A stretch of 64,000 nucleotides of DNA from Phoronis australis (taxonomy: Eukaryota; Phoronida; Phoronidae), in NCBI GenBank assembly GCA_002633005.1, contig NMRA01000719.1:55466-119465 (forward strand). The letters are read 5' to 3'. Of this stretch, positions 35,955-47,970 are shown in pieces. Made by a program: the position numbers and the translations under genes. Under the pieces are notes generated by a model. That model did no database searches. It saw nothing but the letters and a program-made list of their open reading frames with translations, and was not told the DNA's origin. Each line of letters opens with the position of its first letter. Position 1 is the first letter of the stretch.

Positions 35955-37692
35955 CAGGGATATACTTAGCCACTCACCCAGTTGTCAATGTGAGTAAAAA
36001 TGGTACTGGGCGAGTAGAAGTTGACATGCAGGTCGCCCAGGTGGCGAGTGAATTTTCAGAGCGCAAAAGCACTCTATCGTTTCCCAGATGAACATGAATA
36101 TATTTTCTCCTCCTTGTGCTGTTTTTTCAGTTTGGTCAGCATGTCCATGCTCCGGCAGTAAAAAACATCGGCGCAGTGCACTCCTACCAACTCAGTAGAT
36201 ATCACCCGTTACGCGATTCCTCTAGACAAAAGATCACAGTGTGTGGACTCGTGCACAAAGGAATTTGTGGACTAGTCCGAAACGAAGAAAAAGGGGGGAA
36301 AGGCGGAAGACTGGTCCATGTGCTCACAACAAGTGAAATACATTTCTTGGAACTGGTTTCTTATTGTAATGACCAATGTACGTCATTTTAGCCAAAATTA
36401 TTTTATGAATAACAACATTCAAAACACAGCAATCGCCGTAATCTGGCAGCCCCTCATGCCCCTACAAGCACCCTCATGCGTTTTCAGGCTTCGCTAAAAT
36501 AAGCGCCCAGTCCATGAACGTGTACATATGTGAAAAATGCCTTACCTACATTTCTAAAATTCTACAGTAATGTCTTCAATCTTCAATTTGTCAATAATAT
36601 CCGACAGTCCTGAAAAATCATTGTGCGCGGAATTCCTAGACCACGAGCCTCGCCTCTATGAAGGTATTTAGCCGTGACTGTACACTTCAAACTTCCGCAG
36701 TGCTTCAAAAAGAACGCAAAAGTTTTGCTTATCTTGCGAGGAACGTGTCCCACTATGGTCAGGCCTTTCAGAACAGACGTAGTGTACTTGTGAACGGGAT
36801 TGTATTGTATCTTTCCCGTACACTCAGATCTTCACCCTCAACAGAAATCCAGCTTACTTTGTTCACGTAAAAACCGCGAATCGAAACTTGACCAGTGTAA
36901 AAAGGACGTGGCCAAGAAGCACACGCTACATACATGTAGGACCTGCTATTCTGGCAAATGAACTCTGATGACACGCACGCGCTTGCTCACTTGGCGCACA
37001 CCTGTAGATTAACTTTAAATCAAACGTCACGTGACATCAACATGTGTGTTCGTATAGATTTTCGTCATGTTGCAGGTTGTGATCTAGCACAGATTTGGAC
37101 TTAATCTGTGGTTAATTCAGACTCCACAGGAACTTAAAAATCTTAGGGACACTATTTGGAAAACTTAAGGAGGATTTCAGGTAATTAATTGAGTCGAAAC
37201 TATTTTTATTCAAGAATTCAAGTTGCCGTATCCACGATCACGAGGCAGCGACGCATCAGTCGGCAAGTTCTCGTCCTGGGATTTCAGCACAATTTTTTGA
37301 AAAAAGATCGTAATTTAACAACGAAGTTTGATAGTAATGCACCACAGATTTGTTGAAAGTCTGTCATAGGTTACAGATATGTCACAGGGCATAAATTTGA
37401 TGAATCTTAGCTTTAGATTGCACCCGTTTCGGTGATCAGGTTTCAACCGCCTTAGGCTACAATAAGCGCCCCCTTCTGAAACAAATTTTTCTAATCACCC
37501 TAGGGCGAATATGGTAGCCCTAATAGATGGTAACATCAACGCACGAAACGATGATTTTTATTGACATTTGGCAGCAAACTTTTGGTGACACACGCAAACG
37601 GCCGGGCAACTGAACTTCAAGCTGAGCGAGTAGATTTTCTGGCTCACTCGCCCAGCTGGCGAGCAGGATTTTGAAACCTGGGTATATCCCTG
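35955..37692. mobile_element. 1.74-kb element with inverted ends
   Basis: The left end CAGGGATATAC (35955-35965) is the exact inverse of GTATATCCCTG (37682-37692). Inside each end lies a 'gcccag(g/c)tggcgag' and 'gcgagtaga' block (left 35990-36060, right 37620-37670), partly inverted. The interior (36100-37580) has no recognised protein. Target duplication is not evident, so the boundaries rest on the TIR alone. Confidence 0.5.
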
Positions 37693-38559
37693 CATTTTGT
37701 ATTTGAAGTTCTTTGGTTAGACATATGAAATATTGTAAAAATGCTTTTTACACCTTTCAAACAAATAGCTAAAAGCATTTCTATGCTTCTTGTTTCAAAG
37801 TTCACCCTGATCAATGCTGATTGAGGCTATCTCAGCCAAAACTTTTGATCAAGTTCACTGACAGAAGAAAAAATTCTCCAAGACTTTCAGCTATCAGTCT
37901 CTATCTGGTCTCCCACCACTCAACACCCCCTTAGAGACTTCACCAGTTTCCTAATGGACAAATCAAGCCACTTAGTGGTAGCCAAGATTCATTCTTGACA
38001 TTCAAGGCCTACTAAAAATACTTGAGAAAATACCAGGGATATCAACTGACCAACTGCAGGAGAGCGTAGATCACCACAATGTCTGTGAAGACACAGAGGG
38101 CAGTCCACCTGTCCCATTTCTGTGATAAGACACAGAGGGCGGTTCACCTGTCACCTTACACATTTATAGTTAATACCACTGCAGCTCTTCACCTGCTTGT
38201 GCACAATAAGGTAGGCAAGACAAGTGAAAATTTCTTACATCAAATTTCTCAATGTACAGTTTCCTCATATTAAAACAAAAATAATTTTTTAAATGCTTGA
38301 TGTATCGCCAAAAACATTTAAAATTTCACCGTGGGTTTGTTCTTGACAGATAAAGTTTTCAAATAACCAAGTAAAACTACTTTCTTGTTTACTGTTGTCG
38401 AAAATCTTGAAAAATATGATTTTACTCTTCCACCATATTGTGTTTGAATATTTAGTTTTAAGTTTCCATTACGAGCAGCAAGGAAATTAGCCTTTGAAAA
38501 CACACAAAAATTACAATTTTGAAAATTATTTTTTCACACAATTAGTGAAGAATAACAGT
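37693..38559. other. Gene-free stretch with a 41-bp duplication
   Basis: A two-copy direct repeat at about 38085-38155 ('gtga(a)gacacagagggcagtc', 'cacctgtc') has a 41-bp period. Nothing else is recognised. Confidence 0.45.
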
Positions 38560-38645
38560 GTGGTAAAATCTCAGCAATTTAGGACACAAGAAATGGTGGA
38601 CAAGTGGTATTTTTAACTTATTGTTTCATAAAATATTAGGACAGA

Positions 38646-39064
38646 GATTTTCCGTAGATGAGCCCACCTGATGAAACGCCCATGGGCGTTTATTCAGAAA
38701 ATTATGACGAATAAACACCTATGGGCTGCTCATGGGTGTTTATTTGGTGTTAAAACTTCTGGTGTCAAGTCTTCAGATAGTGGAATGTTTATTGTGGAAA
38801 ATTTCCTCTTAAAAGCACACTCAGTGTCAACTTTTAGTCACAAATTCAGTTCTGTGGTGCATTGATCATTTATAAAAACAAAAAAGCGTTGGTGAACCCA
38901 GAAGGGGTGATTCACTTATAAAAATACATGTCACGCTTCATGCTGACATTTGCGTTGCAAAAATTATGACTTTCCGTTTACATGACCCCCTTTTCCGAAT
39001 CAATGCCCGGGCGTTTATTTCAATTTCCGATTAGTCACGCCCATGGGCTTATCTACAGAAAATC
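38646..39064 (+). mobile_element. Repeat family A, intact 419-bp TIR element
   Basis: The left end 'gattttccgtagatgagccca' (first 20 bases matter) is inverted at the right as 'tgggcttatctacagaaaat' plus c. Inside the left end are palindromes 'aacgcccatgggcgtt' (38679-38694) and a 'aataaacacc..gggtgtttatt' hairpin (38710-38742). It is non-coding. It sits within a repeat J relative (38560-38645 and 39065-39190), so it inserted into an older repeat. No clear target duplication. Confidence 0.75.
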
Positions 39065-39719
39065 CCGGTAGTACCAAACCAGGGCTTTTCCCATCTCAGG
39101 CTCTCAGTAACTGCTAATAGATGGTATTTTGAAATAAGTGGGCATTCACAACAACATACAAGATTTTGAAAAATGAAAAATGTCAATTTTGACATTTGGT
39201 GACAAAAGTTTTAGTGAAGGATTACAATGTACCGAACTTGGCGCTGACGCGACATTGCATGGTATAGAATTCCACAAAACTGATAAATTATTAATTACAA
39301 AATTCCACTTAGATTTTGGAATTTGCAGTAATTCAATTAAGAATATAAGTCATAGTCTATGACAATATCCTGTCTCACTTTCAAAGGATCAGTGCAAATG
39401 TACGTATATCGCTGGCTCTGATCCACCTTTTAATAAAATTAACATTTTACATTATCCAAACACCTTAAATCTTAATGAAAGATACAATGTGTCCTCATTT
39501 TTCAAGAAGGTCCATAAAATGGAAAGGTTATGCTATCACCCTTCCCTTTGTAAACAAAGTATTACAATGAATCCTACCCATTTTTTTCAATGACACATAT
39601 CCTAGGTGCTTTCACATCTAGATACAATTGCCAGGATGTTTTGACCAGGCAAGTGGAAGGCTTTTAGGGGTCAGCACTACCAGTTAACCTGGTACAATTT
39701 TCACTAGCGTGACTTGTCC
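39065..39719. other. Gene-free stretch
   Basis: It begins with the remaining part of a repeat J relative and then holds nothing recognised. Confidence 0.4.
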
Positions 39720-40621
39720 CAACAAAATTCCCCTTAGGAGGCACTACAGTTGTCAAACCCATCCAAAAATCACGGTCAGTCATGCAGTTGTCAATAAGAA
39801 AATATCTGTCAATTTCCATAGTGATCAATTGAGCAGCTTGGTATATGGTTTTGAGAAGCTGATGCAAAATACACAGTTAAAATGGGTACATATAGGTGGC
39901 AGAGAATACATCAAAACCTCCCAAAAACAAAGAAGTTGTCGTCTTCTTAACAGAAAACTACTTGCCAAATTTCAAGAAATTCAAGGAACTCAAAAGATAC
40001 AAAGGCAAATGTAAAATCTAAAACTGCCACAAGGTGGCTCAGTGGTAGTCATATCTGCCCGAAAGTCGTGGTCATGGTTATCACATTCACAGAAAAACAC
40101 TTGCCAAATTTCACATTTATCCTGAAAGAGGTAAGGACATACAGCAAAAGAACCAAAAAAAAGGAAATTGCTACTAGAGGGTACCAGAGTAGTTGGGCTA
40201 ATCCGAAATCAAAGTCGGCAAATCATTGTTTTCTCTGCAGGAACAGACGTCTGCTCATTTTCATATGATCCTTTGAGCAGTGTGTAATAAAAATGGCCAC
40301 TAGGTAGGGCAGAATACATCCAATCTGTTCGAAAATGCAGTCGTCTCTATAACAGAAATCTATTTCCAAAGTTCATGCAAATTCAAAAAAAGAACTCTGG
40401 AGATACAGGTGCAAACAGAAAAAATAAAATTGCCATTAGGGGCAGGGTGGTAGTGGGATCGGTACAGGATCGGTTCAAAACTCATCATCATCCGTCACCT
40501 CATAGAAACACATACGTCAAAATCTGGATATGATCTTGCAAGAGGTTTAGGAGATATAGCAGCAGACGCCAGATGCCTGAGTAGAGGTGATAGCAATATG
40601 CTGCCACATGTGGGCGCATAA
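39720..40621 (+). repeat. Composite repeat C, copy with several units and tail
   Basis: Several internal units ('ccatccaaaaatca', 'gccaaatttca', 'taaaactgccacaaggtgg', 'aaaattgccattagg') lead to the family tail 'tttaggagatatagcagcag', 'acgccagatgcc' and 'catgtgggcgcataa'. It is the longest tail-containing copy in the window. No protein frame is seen. Confidence 0.7.
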
Positions 40622-41099
40622 ATAGTATTATCTATGTATGAAATAAGAAAACAATGCTTTTCCCATTCTTTCACACAAAATCTTACAACTCCACCTGCTG
40701 TGGAATTTCCTCCCAAACAATATTTGATCAGACCTATCCTAAACATGAAGGAACTTACAAGAACTGTTGAAAACTTCTGTCAAGTGCAACTGCAAGGCCC
40801 TGGATTTGACAGACAAGAGCTAAATGCTAGACAGACAATTGATTCTGTGAAATAAGCAACTAAAATATTATGGAGGTTTCCAAACAGATAAGACAATCCC
40901 ATAAACATGTGTCAACTGTTATTTGGCAAGTGATTCATTAGGGTAAGTAAAGGACATATAACCCAGCAGGCTTTAAACTTTCAAATGATGAAGTCACCTA
41001 ATATAACTGTACAACATCAGACAAGCCATCTGTTACCTGAACAAGAATGTGAAATGGAAAGAGGGCGCCACTTGAAAAACAATTGACGTCACTGAGACT
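40622..41099. other. Gene-free stretch
   Basis: AT-rich sequence, nothing recognised. Confidence 0.4.
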
Positions 41100-41310
41100 C
41101 AATAACGCCTTTCCCGCTGGCTTCTAAGCTTCGAGGTTAGGGGGTTTCAGTCAATAGCAACACTTAATTTCGGTCTTGGATTAATGTTAACAGCACGAGT
41201 TTACTCTGGAGTAAAGATGTGTATTTAACAGCGAAGCGTCAATGCTTCACAACAATGGGAACGCTCAACTTCGAGGCATGGCGAAGTTGTCAACAGCGGA
41301 CTGACTGGTT
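41100..41310 (-). mobile_element. Repeat family D, copy 4 (reverse, partial)
   Basis: It starts 'aacgcctttccc' and includes 'cggtcttggatt', 'gttaacagc', 'taacagcgaagcgtcaatgc' and 'cgaagttgtcaac'. These match the reversed right half of D. A further D-like end ('tttgaaagggccta') occurs at 42060-42074 and could be its other terminus about 960 bp away. Confidence 0.5.
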
Positions 41311-42239
41311 AATATGTGTTATTATTTTGTTCTCACATTTATTATTTTGCCTGTATTTGCATACTGTTTAAATTTATCTGTGTATTTGCTGGATTCTTCA
41401 CATTACAAAAACATCACAGAACGTATACGCGAAACGAATTCCCGCCATATGCCATACTGCCTTTGTTTGAAGGTCAGCTGATACTCAGCCACCTTCCTAT
41501 AGTTGTACCGAATTAATTGTACGAATATAACTCCAAAGCTGGTGGAAACAATTGCCCGGAGCATGAAACAGTCCCAAATAGGGACTCGACTAAGTTCACT
41601 AGATCTACAGCGTAGTGGGTTTGTGAAAACACTGATTGTCCTTTCTTATGTTGTTTGAGTCTCATTACTGAGTCAAACTTTGGCTTTGATACAAATCAAG
41701 AGTGAGCTCTATGTAAAATTCTTAACATCAATGAAAAAGTATGGATCTTTTCATGCAACACCCCTAATTTAAGGATTAAGTCCCTAATTATTATGACTCA
41801 ATTACCAGCTCAGCCGTTTTCAGTTATATTATTAGAAAATGTCATTAGTCAAAGACAGGAGTACACAATAAAGATTAAGTTGTGGAAAAATAAACATACG
41901 TGACTCAGTGAGTTAAAGAACGAAACAAATACGCAAAAGAATTAGGGAACTTAGTCGACTCATTATTGGGGACTGTTGCATGCAACCACACACATTTTAA
42001 CACTTAACTTGATGGTTAGCCACTGCTACACTCAAAGCTTCTAGATAGTGGAGTTAACTATATTTGAAAGGGCCTAATGACTGACTGCATGCGCCTCTAC
42101 CTGCATTTTTGTGTTTTGATTTTCGGATGGGGTACCAATGGACAAATACAACGCTCATTTCAAATCTCATCAAATAAATTAATAAGTAGATATGGTAAAA
42201 TTCGTACAGTGTTGACACCGAGGTAGACCTAATAGTTGG
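41311..42239. other. Gene-free stretch
   Basis: Nothing coding is recognised. A D-type terminus lies near 42060-42074. Confidence 0.4.
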
Positions 42240-42249
42240 GTAGGTGGGT

Positions 42250-42330
42250 CCCTGATTGATTTTGAGAACCTGAGTTATACCACTGAATAACCACAGTGGG
42301 AGTAATTGCTTTTCAAATCAGAGACCTGTG
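42250..42330 (+). repeat. Repeat K relative
   Basis: The words 'attttgagaacctgagtt', 'ccactgaataacca' and a following partly inverted segment match the 5582-5772 units. Confidence 0.5.
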
Positions 42331-42940
42331 TATCCACCAATTATCAACTTCTCAAAGCCAACTGAGCATTGTGATCTAACTCAGGCCTAATCATGCTAAT
42401 CTGCAACACAGTGTGAATGATGAATAATATGAAACACAAACGGTTATTCAACAAGTGGAGACAGATATATTAGTACCCCCGGGTTAAACTACATTTCTTT
42501 CAGAATAAAGTGAACCTGAGCTTCCACAGACAGACGACAAAGAGAATAAACTTGGTTGTGACACAAAACAGGATGCACTGCACAGACTCGGTCTCGAAGT
42601 CAGCAGCCAAAACTCACCTTCTTCTACTGTCAAAATATGACAATTTCCAACTTAGTTCAGACCAGGCAGCTGAGCTACACCCCTTTTCCACATATACTAA
42701 TCCCTTATGTGTACACTTCGAATAGCACCTGTCTTTGCGTCTTCACGAGAGACAAACCCAGTGCTTGTTCAAATATGAGACCAAGAATCGCAAAAACGTG
42801 AGTGCGTCCTTCGCGACTTCGAAGTTTTTCAGAATAGCGACACCTTTTGATAGTTCGCCTGGTGGTCATCCAAATTGCCAAAAGATGTCAGCGTGATCAC
42901 TACAAGTCGTAATATCCTCCAAAGACTTTGCATTAGGCCG

Positions 42941-43331
42941 AGTTTTTACTCAGTTTGTACCACGAATATAAGGGTCTTTAAGTGCAAACTTGGACTGAAA
43001 ACTCATATGCATAAACTGTAATTATTCGAGCACAGTCTGATAACCACTTCATTAGACACAAAAGGAGCAGAGAAATTGCCAAAAATAATTCGTCGAGTTC
43101 GTTTCCGTCGAGTAGGTTACAAAAAAGAGACCAGGGCCCGGTCTCTAATCTTTGTACTCGAAACGAACTCGAAACTATTTTTGGCAATTTCTCTGCTCCT
43201 TTTGTGCGAACTTAAGATAATTGGTTATCAGACTGTGCTCGAATACATTATAGTTTATGCATAGGAGTTTCTAGTTCAAGTTTGCCGCCCTTGAAGACCC
43301 TTATATTCGTGCGACAAACTCGAGTACTGAA
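42941..43331. repeat. Large palindromic foldback element (~195-bp arms)
   Basis: The axis is at about 43136, inside 'agagaccagggcccggtctct'. Moving outward, 'ggagcagagaaattgccaaa' (left) mirrors 'tttggcaatttctctgctcc' (right). Likewise 'gcacagtctgataacca' mirrors 'tggttatcagactgtgc', and 'cacgaatataagggtctt' mirrors 'aagacccttatattcgtg'. There is almost no spacer. This is a foldback or MITE-type element; the transcript of either strand would form a long hairpin. Confidence 0.9.
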
Positions 43332-43414
43332 CTGTTAAACACGAAATTTCGAGTTCAAACTCGAACTTATTGCTTTAATATTGGGTTTACAAACCGTGAA
43401 CTAAGGGCAATAAA

Positions 43415-43552
43415 TTATCTACGTAAGTTATTGTGTACTCGAGCATAGAATAATAGACACTTATCTTGAGTTCGCCCAAAAGTAGAGTAGAAAATGCCAA
43501 ACCTAATTTCGAGTTCCATTTCGAGTAAAAAGATAGGAGATTGGGCCCAGGT
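43415..43552 (+). repeat. Dispersed repeat F, copy 3
   Basis: It matches 10290-10432 as described. It lies just outside the large palindrome, whose arms carry related TTCGAG-rich words, so F is probably a piece of the same element family. Confidence 0.6.
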
Positions 43553-44711
43553 TACACAAGCCACCGTTGAGAGGTTTCACGTGAAATACTGTATTCGTAA
43601 ATAGGGTACCTCAAGTACCACTGACGCGACGTCGTAGGACGTAATGTTCGGTCCCTGTGAAATACTAAAGGTTGCTGCCCACTTTTGTCCATGTCTAGTC
43701 GGTTTAATGTTTTCTGTTGAATCGATAACGTGTCAATTTATTCAGTCAGCACTGCAGGCGTTCATGTGTAATTAAAAAGAGGCCTAGAATTCAACTTCCG
43801 TTGCACTCGCAAACTAGGCCTACATTTTGAAACCACTTTCTAGTACCCAAAACAGTGCCACACCCTGTGCCAAAGTTTTTCCACGTGACATTGTTCTTTT
43901 TCGAATTACGGCACGTTTAAGGTACCCCCTACTGCTAAAAAGCGAAAAATTGTACTTTTCCCGTTTAGTTGCATGAAGGCCTATATTGCCTAATGATCTT
44001 CATTCAAATGAGTAGCCTGAATACGTGATTAAGTAATCACTCTAACGAGCACCTAGCTTTACAGATCCACTAGACAAGTATAAATTTAATCATAACTGAA
44101 CAAGACAAATTTAACTCTGTTTTCCATAACAGAGTACGTCAAAATAGGAGGAACTGGGAACCTTATTCCATGCGAGGCTGGAAATAGGTGTCGTGCGTGA
44201 GATGATGTTCCTAAAAAAGCTGATATTCCCAGTATAGGTTTTAAGAAAGTTATTAAATCCTGTTAAAAATGCCTTTAAATAAAATATTATATTGCACTTG
44301 TTAATCGGTAAAGGTCAATTGTCTGGGATTTTCTTGACCAGGCAATTCTTTCACCTCCTAAGATGTTAGCGAATTACATGGCAACTGTGGGGAAAAGACC
44401 ATCCACCAAGGACCGTAATATCCAATTTGTGAGATAGAAGTATGAGTTTTTAGTTGATTCCTGTCTTTATCTGTTGAAGATTGACGCCAATGATACAATA
44501 ACAGGTGGCAGAATGAGGACTGAAATCGTCTAAACAGAGTTTTGTATTATTTCAAATTTCCTCCGGTCTCTGAAAATGTGTGTTACTTGACCCATGTTTT
44601 GTCGGGTTTGGGGATTTGAAAGAGTAATTAAAACTTTCATACAAGCCACTGGCCAGAATTAACAGACCGGGAAATTAATTTTAATACGTAACTTTCCAGC
44701 ACAAATATAAG
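43553..44711. other. Gene-free stretch
   Basis: No recognisable gene or repeat. Confidence 0.4.
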
Positions 44712-44837
44712 TAAATAAAACAATAAAAATGGATAACTGAAATTTTCGGATATAATAACATTCTTCGTCTGTTTCTGTTGACGAAGGATGTTATTATATC
44801 CGAAAATTTCAGTGATCCATTTTTTGTTGTTTTATTT
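44712..44837. repeat. Long hairpin, ~55-bp arms, 10-nt loop
   Basis: The arm 'tgaaattttcggatataata' with 'acattcttcgtc' (44738-44769) pairs with 'gacgaagga' and 'tgttattatatccgaaaatt' (44780-44811). Pairing extends outward through 'aaaatggat' and 'aaataaaacaa' with few mismatches. The loop is tgtttctgtt. It may be a MITE remnant or a small-RNA precursor-like hairpin. Direct words 'ttccagcacaa' flank it at 44693 and 44930. Confidence 0.9.
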
Positions 44838-45003
44838 ACATGTATTTATTGTACTCTGACACACAAGTGTATCCTTCAGAGGATCTGGATCCCCTCTTTT
44901 AGTTTCGGATTTATTTTCTACGTTATTTTCCAGCACAAGAATTATTACCACGTTCAATTTTTTGCAGCGACGTTAAATTGAACTTAAAGGTTTAGTGCAT
45001 CAT

Positions 45004-45295
45004 AGCAGTGGCGGATCTAGGATAACATAAGGGGGGAGGCAAACATGTTGCCTCGGGGAATTGGGCAAAGCGCGATTGTATGCACAGGCGGCCCGAAAGT
45101 TGTGGGGGCCGAGGATGTGCACTTCCTGTTCAAAAGATCTATCGGTGGACTAAAAAAAAAACCGAACACGACTCCCGCTCATCCTTCACCGCTCTTACTT
45201 ACTGGCCTCAACATTTCCTCACGCTTCACGTTGTTGCTGTTTCATTTTGCTAGCGGCAGCCAAGGGGGGGGGGGGGGNGGGGGGGGGGCTATGCA
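45004..45295 (+). mobile_element. Probable non-autonomous element starting 'agtggcggatctagg'
   Basis: The head 'agtggcggatctagga' recurs as 'agtggcagatctaaga' at 46000. Both are followed some 150-260 bp later by '(t/g)gcggc..ccaa(a)gggggg' (45255 and 46147). Such heads are common in invertebrate interspersed repeats. A G-run with an N at 45278 closes this copy, so its end is uncertain. Confidence 0.4.
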
Positions 45296-45345
45296 TAGGA
45301 TAATAAATTCAATAGGTTTTTGGATATCTTTATTTGGAACTTTGA

Positions 45346-45382
45346 AACTTGTCTGAAATAAAAATCCTATTTCAGACAAGTT
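45346..45382. repeat. Perfect 15-bp hairpin
   Basis: AACTTGTCTGAAATA (45346-45360) is exactly inverted by TATTTCAGACAAGTT (45368-45382) around a 7-nt loop (aaaatcc). There is no T-run after it, and eukaryotic context makes an intrinsic terminator irrelevant. Confidence 0.85.
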
Positions 45383-45591
45383 CCTCGAGTACCTTCGCAC
45401 TGCGTCTTGTGTATAAAATATACGTGTAGCCTGCGTTGGAACACGATGGGACAAAATATTACAAGATTTTCAAAAAGAGTACATTTCCTCGTTTTTAATT
45501 CGAAAATAATTACACTCAGGTAAGATATTAAATGGGCATAAGCCCATCTATCGAAGTGGACGACACTTGCAGTCGATTTCATAAAGGTGCG

Positions 45592-45706
45592 TTAACAAAA
45601 CCAGGTTTAGACTTAAACCTTGTCTTCCTTAACTTGGTCTAATTTTAGACCTAATTTGCATTTCACCAATGTGGTTTAAAAGTCTGAAAGCCTGGTTTTG
45701 TTAGCC
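45592..45706. repeat. Foldback MITE-like element (~115 bp)
   Basis: 'gttaacaaaaccaggttt' plus 'agacttaaacc' at the left is inverted as 'ggtttaaaagtct' and 'gcctggttttgtta' at the right. A further 'aaaaccaggtt' follows at 45725. It is non-coding. Confidence 0.7.
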
Positions 45707-45998
45707 CATAAAGCGGGTTTAGTAAAACCAGGTTCAAAGTATCCAAGCCACCCCGCTGTGTTTGTCCGGATTAACCCAACAAAGAAACTATTGAAGTACT
45801 TCGATGAAATCTTGAGTACGTGGGTACACAATGCACACAGCAGTAGAATCAGTGCAGACATTTGAGAAAAAGCCAATGTCATAGAGAACAAGAAAATTGG
45901 TGCCAAATCAAATCAACGTATGGCAGGCTTGGAGAGATATGAAGTCCAGGAACACAAATTCATCAGAGAAAAAATTGCCTAGAAAAACGGTGAGGGAC

Positions 45999-46180
45999 CC
46001 AGTGGCAGATCTAAGATATCATGAGATATTTTTTCATTTTATTGTCTGTGTCCAACACACGTACACACATTAAAGTACTTGCGCACAATAAGCCGCAACA
46101 TAGTAAATGCACACATTTATTTCCGTGTCATTTTACTTCTTTTTTGCGGCCAAAGGGGGGAGCAGGACCCATGACCGGCA
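45999..46180 (+). mobile_element. Relative of the 45004 element
   Basis: It has the same head-and-tail style ('agtggcagatctaaga' and 'tgcggccaaaggggggagc'), but the interior differs. Weak call. Confidence 0.3.
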
Positions 46181-47839
46181 ACCTTAAATCGGGGACCAAT
46201 TGAGATGGAACTCGGTCAGAAGAATCATTAGATACCTTTTTCAGTCATAAGCGTAACGCTTGCGACGATGACGCTCCCCACTTTTTTCAGTGCTGCGCTG
46301 CCCATGTACTGGTAATTATAAACAATGGTTTCAGAGTTCCCAAAAATAAACTCACAATTCAAATGACAATATATGCGTTGCTTTTTGACTAGGTACAAGA
46401 TTTGTCATTTCAACTCACATACTGACCAAAAAGGAACTAAGTCATTAAATCAAAGTAAACGCATTGCTCATTTAATCGTTTGTTGGTTTCTGATTTGTGT
46501 ATCTACCAAAGTCGACTGATTGATTGATTGATGATTTTTGACAATCATAAGTTAATCTTGTAAGAAATGACGATGCTTCACTGAACTTAGTTGCAGGCTG
46601 ACATTAAGAAAATTTGATCTATCATCAGATCCCTAAATAGCAAAGTACACTAAACGATTTTTGTGCATATGAATCAAGTCTCAAGGATATTGATGAATGT
46701 CGGACAGCCCTACAAAGTGTCTCAAAATGTTCTCACAATTCAAATGACAATTGTTTATTGATTTAGGAACTAGTGGTTTAAATTCACAAACAGTAGATCG
46801 AAAAAGAAGTTTAAGTCCTTAAATAAATGAAAAATTTGCTCATTAACTTGGAAATGTTGTCTTTGCGCTTCCTTGATGTTTTTGTTTCCAGTAGTATCGC
46901 GTAACTTGAAAACTGAACCCTTTGCTTGCCATTTCCGTGCATATTACACAGACGCAACCAAGGCGCTAAAAATAACCATTCATGCAGCGTAGGCCCGTGC
47001 AGAATCTCGGTGATCCACGAGAACTGAATTTGGGACTGCATTGCTTACATTTTCAGTTTGGTACACACTCTGTATCATTTCCCCAGACACCAGAAACTCG
47101 ACTGCCGGTCGTATTTCAAAAAGGGATTTTGAAACAGCCCCAAATGCACTGTTCCAGGGACCTCGGGACCTCATCTTTTCAAAAAATTTTTGCCAAGGAA
47201 GTATATAACATGAATTTTTCCTGAAACTGGATCATAGGTAAGAGCTAAGCTGTGTGTCTCAAGTGAATCATAGCTGAGCTGACCAGCGACTGGCTTTAGT
47301 TCATCGAATTTCGTATTTTCACTGTTAGATCTCACCTTCAGAGCTGTGAACTGTTCGAGCCCCCCCCCCCCGGGTGCGCGCATGCTACGAGACCATGGAC
47401 TAGCCATTCAAAGTCATCGACAGCGCGGGAGCAGTAAAATTTTAGTGCGAAAATTTTAAAATGCAATTAAATAACACAATTACTGCTTAGCGCACATAAT
47501 TGCCGAACTTTGTTAGGATCCTTCAAGTTTAGAGAGGCACTGACTCTTCGAAGAACCAGTTTTAAACAGGCATGTGCATAGAAATCGGATTATCCCAAAA
47601 CATTTTGCTCGAAATCACTTTCATGAATGTTCAAACTTTTAGCTTTCGAACAGATGGACTTAGGGCTTGTATGGATCTTAGGATTTATGAATTTTTGTCG
47701 GACTTGAAAACCTTCTGACCCATAAAGTGTTGCTACGACATTTTGTGAGGCTGTGACAGAGGGTAGTGGACCTTAGGGCTAGTGACCTAGACCAGTTGAG
47801 AAAACAGGAACTTTAAACAAAATGAACTGTTTTTTACTG
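46181..47839. other. Gene-free stretch
   Basis: Two related segments ('ctcacaattcaaatgacaat' near 46350 and 46735, each followed by 'gaactaagtc' or 'agtcctta') indicate an old duplication of about 120 bp. A C-run lies at 47361-47371. No gene is recognised. Confidence 0.4.
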
Positions 47840-47970
47840 TATGCGCCCACATGTACATGAGTGGGTGTACAACAGTACATATTGTCGTCATCCCAGGCCG
47901 CGGAACGTAGTCGTGGTCCGCTGCTGCACTTATCTCAGTTGTAAACGCCTTACGAGATCTTAAATGATGT
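47840..47970 (-). repeat. Composite repeat C, tail in reverse orientation
   Basis: 'tatgcgcccacatgtacatg', 'cagtacatattgtcgtcatc' and 'ggtccgctgctgcacttatc' are the complement of the family tail seen at 40540-40621. It is truncated on its inner side. Confidence 0.6.

Noticed and set aside
45346-45382. Hairpin as a transcription terminator
   Set aside because: Nothing else suggests prokaryotic DNA, and no T-run follows the stem.
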